Assembly (NCBI RefSeq): GCF_946478835.1
Contig: NZ_CAMLDV010000020.1
Coordinates: 1 to 34,050 of the forward strand
DNA from: an uncultured Bdellovibrio sp.
GTDB taxonomy: Bacteria > Bdellovibrionota > Bdellovibrionia > Bdellovibrionales > Bdellovibrionaceae
Direction of reading: 5' to 3'
Length of the DNA stretch: 34,050 nt
Part shown: positions 23,241 to 30,854 of the stretch, piece after piece
Position numbering within the stretch: position 1 is the first letter of the stretch
Layout of the letters: each line of letters opens with the position of its first letter
The notes under the pieces: model-generated
Databases searched by the model: none
What the model saw: the letters and a program-made list of their open reading frames with translations, nothing else
Told to the model about the DNA's origin: nothing
Made by a program: the position numbers and the translations under genes

Positions 23241-24257
23241 TTAAACACTCCAACTTTGCTGAGCTTTAACTTCTTGATAAGAAGTTTCCAAAAGCTTGGC
23301 AAAGTCTTTTGTATTCAAAAGCTCAGCCCCCACGATCAACATTCCACGCAGCTGTTCTTGTGAGGGAGCGGGTTCCCACCAATGACGGAACATTTTAATC
23401 ACCGACCAATGACACATATTCGTGCTGGAAAGTTTCTGCCAGCCCTGTTCAGAAGAAAGACCTAATTTTTTAAACAAAACTTCTGCGACAGCTTCAGCAC
23501 TCGCATCTGCAAACACACACACGGCGCGATCAAACAAACGCGCGCTCCCCGTCTTAAAAAAGGGCGTGGCCACAGATGCAATATCTTTTTCGAATTTTTC
23601 TACAAGCGGAGGATTCACCGAACGCACTGAGCGTGCATCCACAATAGCTTTTAAAAACTCTTCTTTATCCCAAGACATATTTTGCGCGAGCAAGGAAGGA
23701 GATCTAAATCTTTCTCCTAACACAGCAACAGCGGCCTGAGGCGCATAAGAACAAAGACGAACGGTGTACGGACGAACTTCTGTCGCCTGATAAAAATGCT
23801 GAGCGTGAGAAACGCGGAAAGAAGAAATACGTTTTTCATTTAAAAGTTTATCGAGCTCATCCGCAAAAGGATAAAGCTCCCCAGTCACCGGATGATCTTC
23901 ACTGAATAAAACAAAGTTCGTATCTTTCTTAAGACTCTCCACCCACTCTTTAACGTTTGTGAGTTTTAAATGCGACAAGGCATTCACCTCATAAGTTTCT
24001 TTGTAATAGTATGGAAGAAGACTTTCAAAAACGGAAGTTTGTCCTAAGATCACGCCGATGGATTTTTTGTGCGACATAAATTGCGCGGTGCCTTGCGCGA
24101 TTTCAAAAACGGCCTGACCGATTCCTTGAAAACTTCGAACACGCAGGCGCGCATCCAATCCGAAGGAAGACTTCACTTGATCATTTAATTCTTCCCAGGA
24201 TTCCGGGCGCACAACATCGATGAACATACTTCTTAAAAATTTATCAGATTCCCTCAC
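23241..24257 (-). CDS. Fold-type-I PLP-enzyme-like protein lacking an obvious catalytic lysine
   Basis: The protein has up to 338 residues and no confident family. By eye, residues 119-138 (SEDHPVTGELYPFADELDKL) resemble the NP-x-TG segment of class I/II aminotransferases followed by their helix; residues 147-155 sit where DEAY is expected, and residues 166-185 (around CSYAPQAAVAVLGERFR) resemble the SxSK...GxRxG loop, but without the lysine. It may be a non-catalytic or highly diverged aminotransferase. The start is uncertain: GTG at 24257 (longest) or ATG at 24227; neither has a strong ribosome-binding site. It shares a divergent promoter region with the outer-membrane-like gene. Confidence 0.5.
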   Translation of the reverse strand: MRESDKFLRSMFIDVVRPESWEELNDQVKSSFGLDARLRVRSFQGIGQAVFEIAQGTAQFMSHKKSIGVILGQTSVFESLLPYYYKETYEVNALSHLKLTNVKEWVESLKKDTNFVLFSEDHPVTGELYPFADELDKLLNEKRISSFRVSHAQHFYQATEVRPYTVRLCSYAPQAAVAVLGERFRSPSLLAQNMSWDKEEFLKAIVDARSVRSVNPPLVEKFEKDIASVATPFFKTGSARLFDRAVCVFADASAEAVAEVLFKKLGLSSEQGWQKLSSTNMCHWSVIKMFRHWWEPAPSQEQLRGMLIVGAELLNTKDFAKLLETSYQEVKAQQSWSV

Positions 24258-24274
24258 AAAAGAGAGTGCGACAA

Positions 24275-24293
24275 AGGTCTTATTTTAAGACCT
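24275..24293. promoter_or_regulatory. Palindromic operator candidate in a divergent promoter region
   Basis: AGGTCTTA (24275-24282) and TAAGACCT (24286-24293) are perfect inverse copies with a 3-bp centre. The site ends 3 bp before the -35 box of the forward promoter and lies about 20 bp before the start of the reverse gene, so a bound dimer could control both. Confidence 0.5.
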
Positions 24294-24296
24294 GAT

Positions 24297-24325
24297 TTGT
24301 GTATCTCGAACGAGAACATTACACT
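24297..24325 (+). promoter_or_regulatory. Sigma-70 promoter for the outer-membrane-like gene
   Basis: TTGTGT (24297-24302) and TACACT (24320-24325) are separated by exactly 17 bp, followed by a 19-nt predicted leader. The spacer holds a second small palindrome TCTCG-AA-CGAGA. Confidence 0.6.
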
Positions 24326-24350
24326 AGGAAGACGTTTCAGGAGTTTCAGA

Positions 24351-24971
24351 ATGAAAAAGATCCTTTCTCTTTTGTCCGTCACAATTGTCAGCATTTTGTT
24401 AAGCTCACAAGCCCATGCTCTTTTTGAGGCGCGTGTTTCTTATGGTTTACTTGCGACAAACGCTGATTTAGGACCTCTGTGTCCAACGTGTTCCGCACCT
24501 GCACCCAGCATTGTTCCCACTTATGGACTGGGTGCTGACGCCATTTTGACATTGCCGATCCCGTTAATTCCCGGAGTGGGAATTCGCTATGAAAACATGG
24601 GTTTGACAGCAAGCTCAGGTGGAGTTGATTTTAAAGCAGACTACACACGCACAGCATTGATTCTCAATTGGCGTCCCATTGATAATTTTATTTATTTGGG
24701 TCCGATTCTCACATATGGAATTTCTCACACGACAAAATTAAAAGCGGAGGATGGCGGCGTTAAGAAAGCTGATTTTTCAGCAGATTCCGTGAAATCTTAC
24801 AGCGTGGGTCTAGAAGGTGGATTAAAGCTCATTGGCTTTTCTGTTGGAGCTGAGATCGGTTACCTCGATTTTCGATGGAACGATGCAAAGGACTCGACTG
24901 GTAACGCGCCTACTCAAGATATCAATATGAGCGGCACTTACGCTAAATTTATCCTTGGCTTTTCTATTTAA
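24351..24971 (+). CDS. Outer-membrane beta-barrel-like protein
   Basis: The 206-residue protein has a signal peptide (about 1-22, ending AHA) and a mature sequence of short amphipathic strands with Gly, Tyr and Asn, ending TYAKFILGFSI. The size and pattern fit an eight-stranded barrel of the OmpW/OmpA type. A CPTC motif near residue 45 is unusual for a barrel and may form a disulfide in a loop. The ATG at 24351 is chosen for its CAGGAG ribosome-binding site and clean signal peptide; an upstream in-frame start at 24297 lies in the promoter. The desaturase gene follows 48 bp later, so the two may be cotranscribed. Confidence 0.7.
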   Translation: MKKILSLLSVTIVSILLSSQAHALFEARVSYGLLATNADLGPLCPTCSAPAPSIVPTYGLGADAILTLPIPLIPGVGIRYENMGLTASSGGVDFKADYTRTALILNWRPIDNFIYLGPILTYGISHTTKLKAEDGGVKKADFSADSVKSYSVGLEGGLKLIGFSVGAEIGYLDFRWNDAKDSTGNAPTQDINMSGTYAKFILGFSI

Positions 24972-24984
24972 GTGTCGAAATCTA

Positions 24985-25018
24985 AGCACCTCTGCTAGAC
25001 TTTATTGTGAGAGGTGCT
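24985..25018 (+). promoter_or_regulatory. Hairpin covering the desaturase ribosome-binding site
   Basis: AGCACCTCT (24985-24993) and AGAGGTGCT (25010-25018) are perfect 9-bp inverse copies with a 16-nt loop; the second arm contains the GAGG ribosome-binding site of the ATG at 25020. If the mRNA enters from the upstream gene, the hairpin can form and block initiation. The loop region also holds an extended -10-like TGCTAGACT (24993-25001); a transcript from there would lack the first arm and be free. Confidence 0.55.
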
Positions 25019-25019
25019 A

Positions 25020-26126
25020 ATGACAAAAAAACGTATCGAATGGCCTGTGGCTTTATTCCTGATCCTCAATCCACTGGTCACATTGATTCTGACTCCGATT
25101 TATTTTTACTACTATGGTTTTCAGTGGGGCATTCTTCTTTTCGCACTTGTTTTTGCAGCTGCCACAAACCTTAGTATCACAGCGGGATATCACCGCCTCT
25201 TTTCACACAAAAGTTATGATGCGCATCCCATGGCCAAAGCTCTGTTCCTGCTTGTTGGTGCGTCTGGTTTTCAAGGCTCCGCTTTGAAATGGTCTTCAGA
25301 TCATCGTCGTCACCACACTCACATTGATGGAGAAAAAGATCCTTACAATATCAATGAAGGTTTCTGGTACGCGCACATGGGTTGGTTGTTTTTTAAAGAT
25401 TCCGTGGATCAAAAAATCCATGCTCCTGATCTTGAAAAAGACTGGATGGTGAAATTTCAGCACAAATATTATGTGCCACTGGCGATCATCACAGGCTTTG
25501 CTATTCCAACTTTGATCGGTTGGATGATGGGCTCATGGTTGGGTGGTCTTGTGATTGGCGGAGGCCTTCGCATCGCTTTGACTCAACAAAGCACTTTCTT
25601 CGTAAACTCTTTGTGCCACACTTTGGGAAAACAAACTTACTCTAAAGAGATTTCGGCTCGTGACTCTTGGTTCGTAGCAGTTTTGACTCATGGAGAAGGC
25701 TACCACAACTTCCATCACAAATTCCAAATCGACTACCGCAATGGAATCAAGTGGTATCACTGGGACCCAACGAAATGGGTGATCCGTTCTTTGAATCTGA
25801 TGGGTCTTGCAACAAAACTTCGTCAGATTTCGAATGCTGAAATTTTGAAAGCTCGTCTTCAAGCGGAAGCTGCTGAAATGACGAAGCACGGATTTGCGGA
25901 AGAAAAATTGCTTGCGATGAAAGAGAAGATCTTGGAAGCGCAAAACAAGATGAAGAAAATCCGCGAAGACTACGAACAGTTTAAACTTGATGCCGCTCGT
26001 AAGCGTGAAGAACTCAAAGAAGCTTACGATCACAAGTTGGCGGAACTTAGACGCGAACTTGAAATTGCTAAGCTGGAATTCCAAATGGGAATGAAGCAAT
26101 GGCAAGTGTGCTTGAGATCTGTTTAA
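25020..26126 (+). CDS. Delta-9-type fatty-acid desaturase with C-terminal coiled coil
   Basis: This membrane di-iron enzyme of 368 residues should introduce a double bond in acyl chains (stearoyl-CoA desaturase type), adjusting membrane fluidity. The three histidine boxes are HRLFSH (58-63), HRRHH (95-99) and HNFHH (229-233), with four hydrophobic membrane segments between about 9-50 and 150-190. Residues about 270-368 form an extra Glu/Lys/Ala-rich coiled-coil tail not found in the basic enzyme, possibly for oligomerisation or partner binding. The ATG at 25020 has GAGG at 5-nt spacing and is preferred over a GTG at 25014. Its ribosome-binding site lies in a hairpin. Confidence 0.9.
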   Translation: MTKKRIEWPVALFLILNPLVTLILTPIYFYYYGFQWGILLFALVFAAATNLSITAGYHRLFSHKSYDAHPMAKALFLLVGASGFQGSALKWSSDHRRHHTHIDGEKDPYNINEGFWYAHMGWLFFKDSVDQKIHAPDLEKDWMVKFQHKYYVPLAIITGFAIPTLIGWMMGSWLGGLVIGGGLRIALTQQSTFFVNSLCHTLGKQTYSKEISARDSWFVAVLTHGEGYHNFHHKFQIDYRNGIKWYHWDPTKWVIRSLNLMGLATKLRQISNAEILKARLQAEAAEMTKHGFAEEKLLAMKEKILEAQNKMKKIREDYEQFKLDAARKREELKEAYDHKLAELRRELEIAKLEFQMGMKQWQVCLRSV

Positions 26127-26149
26127 GATTTTAAATGTGATATAAAAAG

Positions 26150-26182
26150 AAAACCCCACAAGAAATTGTGGGGTTTTTTATT
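26150..26182. terminator. Bidirectional terminator between convergent genes
   Basis: AAAACCCCACAA (26150-26161) and TTGTGGGGTTTT (26166-26177) form a perfect 12-bp stem with a GAAA loop. T runs follow on both strands (TTTTTTATTT forward; TTTTCTTTTT reverse), serving the desaturase and the YiiX-like lipoprotein genes. Confidence 0.92.
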
Positions 26183-26200
26183 TCTAGATTTGCAATCGAA

Positions 26201-27733
26201 CTAGTTACAAGTGCTAGCCTTGTTATAGAAGAAATAATGGAATTTCGAAAGGTCCGCGACGTTGCGATCATCGTATGGATCGCCTAGTTTATTTCTCGCC
26301 GCCAAATGCTTCTCACAATCCTGACGACGATATTGTTCATTGATCACCATCATATCTTGGAAGGATGGCAAGTAGCCTTTTTGCTTATAAAACTCCGCTT
26401 CCTTCTCATAGATATTTTTCTCTAGAGTTTTTGCCACAGCTTCAAACTGCACATTCGTTTTAATAGAATCAATCGGCATGTACTTTGGAAGCGTGTCTGC
26501 GACCATCCCGAATTGGCGAACGAACTTTGCTAGATACGCTTTCACGGAGTGCTGAGGCGCCCAGTGGAATGAATAATCCTTCTCAATCATCCAAGAGTAA
26601 ACGCTTTGCAAAACGGCGTCTTGCATACGCACTTGACGAAGAAGCGGATAGAAACGATGTTCCGCGATCAAATCAAAACGTGGATCGACTTCAATATCAT
26701 AAGGAGCAAACAGAGACGTTTTCGTCACACCCAAAGATTTTGGGTATTCTGAATTTTTAAACTTCGTTACCGTACTGCGATACTTTGGAATAAGGAATCT
26801 TTTGTCCGAAGCCATGTCATAAGCATAGCGAATGACTTCTGAACAGAAGAGCGTTGAGTAATCATCGTCATCCATCGCAAAGTCATAGCGAATGCCTTTT
26901 TTTTGATCCAAAGCTCCTTGAGCTTTGTCATAGATTTTTCGTGCTGCTTTTTTTGCCAATGCTTCATCCGGTTGACGGTACAAAGCCACACGAGCATCTT
27001 CTGATTGTCTCCACTTTTCCAGAGGAGTCACAATCGTTCCGTACTGAATCAAGGCTTCAACGACATATTGCTTCCCGGCTTTATCTTCGCCCACGATAGC
27101 TAAGTGAGAAAAGTTCCCCTCTTCATCACCGATACGCGCGATCATTGCAGATACGTGGGATTTTCCACGCACAAGCATTACGTCACCGCTCTTAAGTTTA
27201 AAGCCAGCGTATCTTGGATTTGTCCAAGTGTTCGGTTTTGAATTCTCCATAATTGGCGTTGCTTTAAAGTTGTATACTTTGTTCCTAAAGAGCCACTCTA
27301 AAAGATATTCTTCAGAGAAACGCGCATATTGGAAACCTTCGCGGATCTTTTGAATACAGTCTTTAGAAAGTTCATTGCGAGAATCAAACTCGCGGAGTTT
27401 GTCATGCAAAACCACGCGGATCTGGAAGATGGTATCCATCACCTCAGAACCATGAGTTTTAAGAGCTTCCACCTCTTGCGGTGTTTTAGGAATAAAATGA
27501 TCTGCCGGCAGATAATAAAGATAATCTGTTACTTGCCCAACGAACTTCGCGCACGTTGCGGGATTAAAGATCTGCGGATTTGAAATATCATTTAAAACTT
27601 TTTGGCTTCCGGTAATAAGTTCCTGAGTGTTTGCAGGATTACGGTACGTGCCGACTTCAGGGTGCGTTGGCTGGCTTTTACAACCCAACATCGTCAAAGC
27701 AGCCAAGCTATATAGAAGGACAATTTTCTTCAT
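26201..27733 (-). CDS. YiiX-like (NlpC/P60-superfamily) lipoprotein
   Basis: The 510-residue protein is lipid-anchored at Cys18 (lipobox MLGC). Residues about 180-310 match the permuted papain-like YiiX/YaeF fold: LKSGDVMLVRGKSHVSAMIA, then catalytic-type His210 in FSHLAIVG, Glu226 in VVEAL, and the putative nucleophile Cys297 in LFCSEVIRYAY, which follows the His as expected for the permuted family. Such enzymes are thought to hydrolyse amide or thioester bonds, but substrates are unknown. An N-terminal helical part (25-175) and a C-terminal ~200-residue region have no recognised domain. AAGGAG precedes the ATG. It is monocistronic with a terminator downstream. Confidence 0.8.
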   Translation of the reverse strand: MKKIVLLYSLAALTMLGCKSQPTHPEVGTYRNPANTQELITGSQKVLNDISNPQIFNPATCAKFVGQVTDYLYYLPADHFIPKTPQEVEALKTHGSEVMDTIFQIRVVLHDKLREFDSRNELSKDCIQKIREGFQYARFSEEYLLEWLFRNKVYNFKATPIMENSKPNTWTNPRYAGFKLKSGDVMLVRGKSHVSAMIARIGDEEGNFSHLAIVGEDKAGKQYVVEALIQYGTIVTPLEKWRQSEDARVALYRQPDEALAKKAARKIYDKAQGALDQKKGIRYDFAMDDDDYSTLFCSEVIRYAYDMASDKRFLIPKYRSTVTKFKNSEYPKSLGVTKTSLFAPYDIEVDPRFDLIAEHRFYPLLRQVRMQDAVLQSVYSWMIEKDYSFHWAPQHSVKAYLAKFVRQFGMVADTLPKYMPIDSIKTNVQFEAVAKTLEKNIYEKEAEFYKQKGYLPSFQDMMVINEQYRRQDCEKHLAARNKLGDPYDDRNVADLSKFHYFFYNKASTCN

Positions 27734-27935
27734 GCAAATCTCCTTAAATTATTCAGTCACTATTCGGATATTCCTCGGAATTCTGTAACCAGACCAAAGT
27801 GGTGTGTTCCGTATAAAAATGTTTACAGAAAGAGCGACCTCTCTCTACCTAGGTCCATCAACTTCGTCCGCCAAGAGGACGATAAGGGAAGTGCTTATTT
27901 TTCTAACAAGAGTTCGACAACGTTGAGGAGACAGC

Positions 27936-29399
27936 ATGAGTGATGCAGCAATGAAGCAAGAATTTTTCCATATTGATGAACACAATCGAAAGAAAGTGAT
28001 TCGTCAAGATCGCACCGCTTTAGAGCCCGGCTCTTGCTTTCTTGACTTCAATGGCCGCCAACTTGAAATGCTCAACATCAGTTCTTTTGGTTGTGCCGTT
28101 CTTGTTTCCGCAACGGAGTTTCAAGATTTAAAAAACTGGTTTGAAAAGAATCCCCACATTGAAGCCAATGTTCTTTATAAAAATATTCAAACTCAAAATG
28201 TAGGCCTTCGCTGGGCACGAGCAGAAGACCATGCGAAATCTGCCACGGGCGAAATGATTGTTGGCTTTGAGGTTTTGGGTGAACCACTAAAAGTCGATCG
28301 CATCAAAGCTTTGGAAGTCTCTTCAGAAGTGATTGCCGAACAAACGCAATACGCTCGTGACCTTGCGCAACTTCCAGCCGAATTTAAAACCTTCGTTTAT
28401 GAAATGAAGGACTGGCTCGAAAAACTTAAAACTAAAATTGATAAACTAGAAGCAGAAACTCCGGTTGATAACTGGAAAGAAGCGCAAGATTATCGTCTGA
28501 CGATTGCTGATACTGTTGCAGAATATCTGGGCCAATGCATTCCTGCAAAATACTCTCAAGTGCCACAGCTTATTAAAACCTTCACTCCAGATCAGTTGAA
28601 ATGGGCGACTCAATTTGCCCGCGAACAAATTGGTCACTTGGTTTATGGTGCTCCGTTTGCTAGCCGCGCTTATTACAAGCCTCGTGGTTATGCAGGTGAC
28701 TATGAAATGATGAATCACCTTTACCGTGATGAGCTTGTGGGTAAAACACTGTTTGACCAATGCATGCACAAATACTTTATCGACGAGCCCGCAGGTGCTG
28801 CCGTAAAAAATCGTGGTCAATACTTGTTTGAAAAGATCACACAGCTTTTCAACGACACTCCCGCAAAACAACCTTTGAAAATTCTTTCGGTAGCCAGTGG
28901 TCCTGCGATGGAGCAACAGATCTTCCTACAAAACGGAAATCAGTTCTATGGCCGCCCTGCTGAATTCACTTGCTTGGATCAAGATGAAGAATCCTTGAAA
29001 CACGCACAAAGACAGCTTCATTCAGCGGAACGTTTTGCGCGCTCTGGATTTAAATTCAAATTCAACAATATGGCAATCCGTAACGTGATTGCAGCGGGTT
29101 GCCCAGAACAAGATTATGACCTTATCTACTCCGCAGGTCTTTTCGATTATTTCACAGAGCCCGTCGCACAAATGGCAGCACAAAAAATGTTGGCCTCTGT
29201 GAAACCAGGCGGTCGTGTTGTGATTGGAAACTTCAGTAAAGACAATCCATGCGTGCCATTTATGGAGCTAGTTCTTGATTGGCATTTGATTTACCGCTCT
29301 GAAGAAGATCTTTTGAGAATCTTTAAAGGCATGGGCTCTAAAGTGTGGGTTGAAAAAGAACCTCTCGGGGTGAACCTTTTTGTCGTAATTCAAAAGTAA
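27936..29399 (+). CDS. PilZ-like domain fused to a SAM-dependent methyltransferase
   Basis: The 487-residue protein has three parts. Residues about 20-120 resemble a PilZ domain: NISSFG (47-52) fits its D/NxSxxG motif, but the RxxxR needed for c-di-GMP binding is not in canonical spacing. Residues about 125-290 are helical and include KPRGYAGDYEMM (248-259), seen in a family of putative methyltransferases. Residues about 310-487 are a class I methyltransferase: motif I ILSVASGPA (316-324), CLDQDEESL (346-354), DLIYSAGLFDYF (395-406) and KPGGRVVIGNF (423-433). The substrate is unknown. GAGGAG precedes the ATG. The cyclase gene starts 12 bp later, so they form one operon. Confidence 0.75.
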   Translation: MSDAAMKQEFFHIDEHNRKKVIRQDRTALEPGSCFLDFNGRQLEMLNISSFGCAVLVSATEFQDLKNWFEKNPHIEANVLYKNIQTQNVGLRWARAEDHAKSATGEMIVGFEVLGEPLKVDRIKALEVSSEVIAEQTQYARDLAQLPAEFKTFVYEMKDWLEKLKTKIDKLEAETPVDNWKEAQDYRLTIADTVAEYLGQCIPAKYSQVPQLIKTFTPDQLKWATQFAREQIGHLVYGAPFASRAYYKPRGYAGDYEMMNHLYRDELVGKTLFDQCMHKYFIDEPAGAAVKNRGQYLFEKITQLFNDTPAKQPLKILSVASGPAMEQQIFLQNGNQFYGRPAEFTCLDQDEESLKHAQRQLHSAERFARSGFKFKFNNMAIRNVIAAGCPEQDYDLIYSAGLFDYFTEPVAQMAAQKMLASVKPGGRVVIGNFSKDNPCVPFMELVLDWHLIYRSEEDLLRIFKGMGSKVWVEKEPLGVNLFVVIQK

Positions 29400-29411
29400 G
29401 GACGTTGCCGT

Positions 29412-30854
29412 TTGTTAATAGGAAATGAGATCACAACGGCTCAGCTTCGTGAGTCGGAAGTGCTAGATGAAATTAGATCGGTCTTGCGGGTCATCGCAAA
29501 TTGGATGGCCATACCGCTCTTTTTAGCTTTCTGGATTGCGGACCTCATTTACGTTCCTCAATACAAATGGTCTTTTCTGGCGTTGCGCTTAACGATCATT
29601 CCACTTTGTTTTCTTGCGAAATACGAATCTAAAAGAGAACAAAGTGCTCGCCGCGCGCAAATATTTTCGGCTCTCTATGTGGGCCTTGTTGCACTCCCCA
29701 TTAATGTGATGATCGCGATGATTCCCGATGTAGGAACTGGTTATTATGCTGGTTTAAATCTGGTAGCTATCGGCGGACTGTCTTTCATTCCGTTTTCCAT
29801 GGGATTCTTTCTTTGCACGGCTTTAGCGATCTATCTCCCCTATTACGCCATTGTTTTATCTAGAGCACAAAACCTCCAAGATATCTGGTCGATTGTTCTT
29901 AATTCCTTCTTTATCGTTGGCGCGATCATTATTTGTTTTTTGATTCGCTTCTTTCACGAGCAATTGCGCATCCGAGAAATCAACAGTCGATTGGCATTGA
30001 AAGCCGAGATCGCCAATCGCGATAATGTCATCCGCACAAAAACAGAAGAAGCCGTTCGTTTAAATACTTTAAGTACACAATTCAGCCCGCAAGTTGTTCA
30101 AGCCATTCGTGATGGACGAGTCGATATTGAAAAAGGTGTCCGTCGTTCGCAGATTTGCGCGATATTCGTCGACATTGTAGGCTCTACAGAGCGAGTTGTC
30201 CGATTAGATCAAGCCAAAGTGGACTTGGTTCTGGCGCGCTTTATGGACACTGTTGTTACGATCTTTTTAAAATACGATATCACGATTGATAAATTTCAAG
30301 GTGACGGAATTTTGGCGTTCGCTAATGATCCAATTCGTTATGGGGATTTTATTCAGCGCACGTGTTTAGCTGCTCTTGAAGTTCGCGAAGCTTTGAACCA
30401 AGACCGCGAATTCTATTTGATGAACTGGAAAAAAGAGATGCAAATCCGTATCGGCATTTCCTCGGGTTATGCGAATGTCGGCTTTTACGGAAATAAAAAA
30501 TTCTTCCGTTCTTACACGGCGATCGGTGCTCCTCTTCCTTTTGCTTCTCGTTTAACCAACTTAGCGGAACCCAATCAGATTCTTATTGATTCCGACATCG
30601 CTCAATGTTTGATGGCGGAAAACTATCAAGTCCGCAATATTGGCGAGCGCGTGATTAAAGGTTTTGAAGGCGATCAGCATTTCGTGTTTGAACTGATCCG
30701 TCCGCCTGAAACTAAAAAAGAAACCAATACAAGTCACTGCCCTCACTGTGCGGACTCCGTTTTGTACTTGGATACCAATGCTCAGGGAATTTTTGTTATG
30801 AAGTGCCGCCAGTGCGGATTCGAACTGGCGGACTTACAAACGACAACGGCTTAG
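29412..30854 (+). CDS. Membrane class III adenylate/guanylate cyclase with C-terminal zinc ribbon
   Basis: The 480-residue protein has about six membrane segments (30-180), a linker helix (182-225) and a class III cyclase domain (about 243-430). Metal-binding Asp254 (IFVDIVGST) and Asp298 (KFQGDG), base-selecting Lys294 and Thr369, and Arg380 are present, which favours ATP as substrate. The expected transition-state Asn is Pro376 (IGAPLPFASRL). The last 40 residues hold CPHC (443-446) and CRQC (465-468), a zinc ribbon. The start is TTG with AAGGA about 9 nt upstream. It follows the PilZ/methyltransferase gene by 12 bp. Its 3' end overlaps the convergent MFS gene by 59 bp. Confidence 0.85.
   Translation: MLIGNEITTAQLRESEVLDEIRSVLRVIANWMAIPLFLAFWIADLIYVPQYKWSFLALRLTIIPLCFLAKYESKREQSARRAQIFSALYVGLVALPINVMIAMIPDVGTGYYAGLNLVAIGGLSFIPFSMGFFLCTALAIYLPYYAIVLSRAQNLQDIWSIVLNSFFIVGAIIICFLIRFFHEQLRIREINSRLALKAEIANRDNVIRTKTEEAVRLNTLSTQFSPQVVQAIRDGRVDIEKGVRRSQICAIFVDIVGSTERVVRLDQAKVDLVLARFMDTVVTIFLKYDITIDKFQGDGILAFANDPIRYGDFIQRTCLAALEVREALNQDREFYLMNWKKEMQIRIGISSGYANVGFYGNKKFFRSYTAIGAPLPFASRLTNLAEPNQILIDSDIAQCLMAENYQVRNIGERVIKGFEGDQHFVFELIRPPETKKETNTSHCPHCADSVLYLDTNAQGIFVMKCRQCGFELADLQTTTA

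Noticed and set aside
27870..27900. Flagellar sigma-28-like promoter (GACGATAA) before the methyltransferase gene
   Set aside because: The upstream TAAA element is not at the expected spacing and the match is partial.
30803..30831. tRNA-like GTTCGAATCC segment on the minus strand
   Set aside because: The T-loop-like sequence lies in an inverted repeat, but no 5-bp T-stem pairs around it and no acceptor or anticodon arm is found within 100 bp; it is explained as coding sequence of two overlapping genes.
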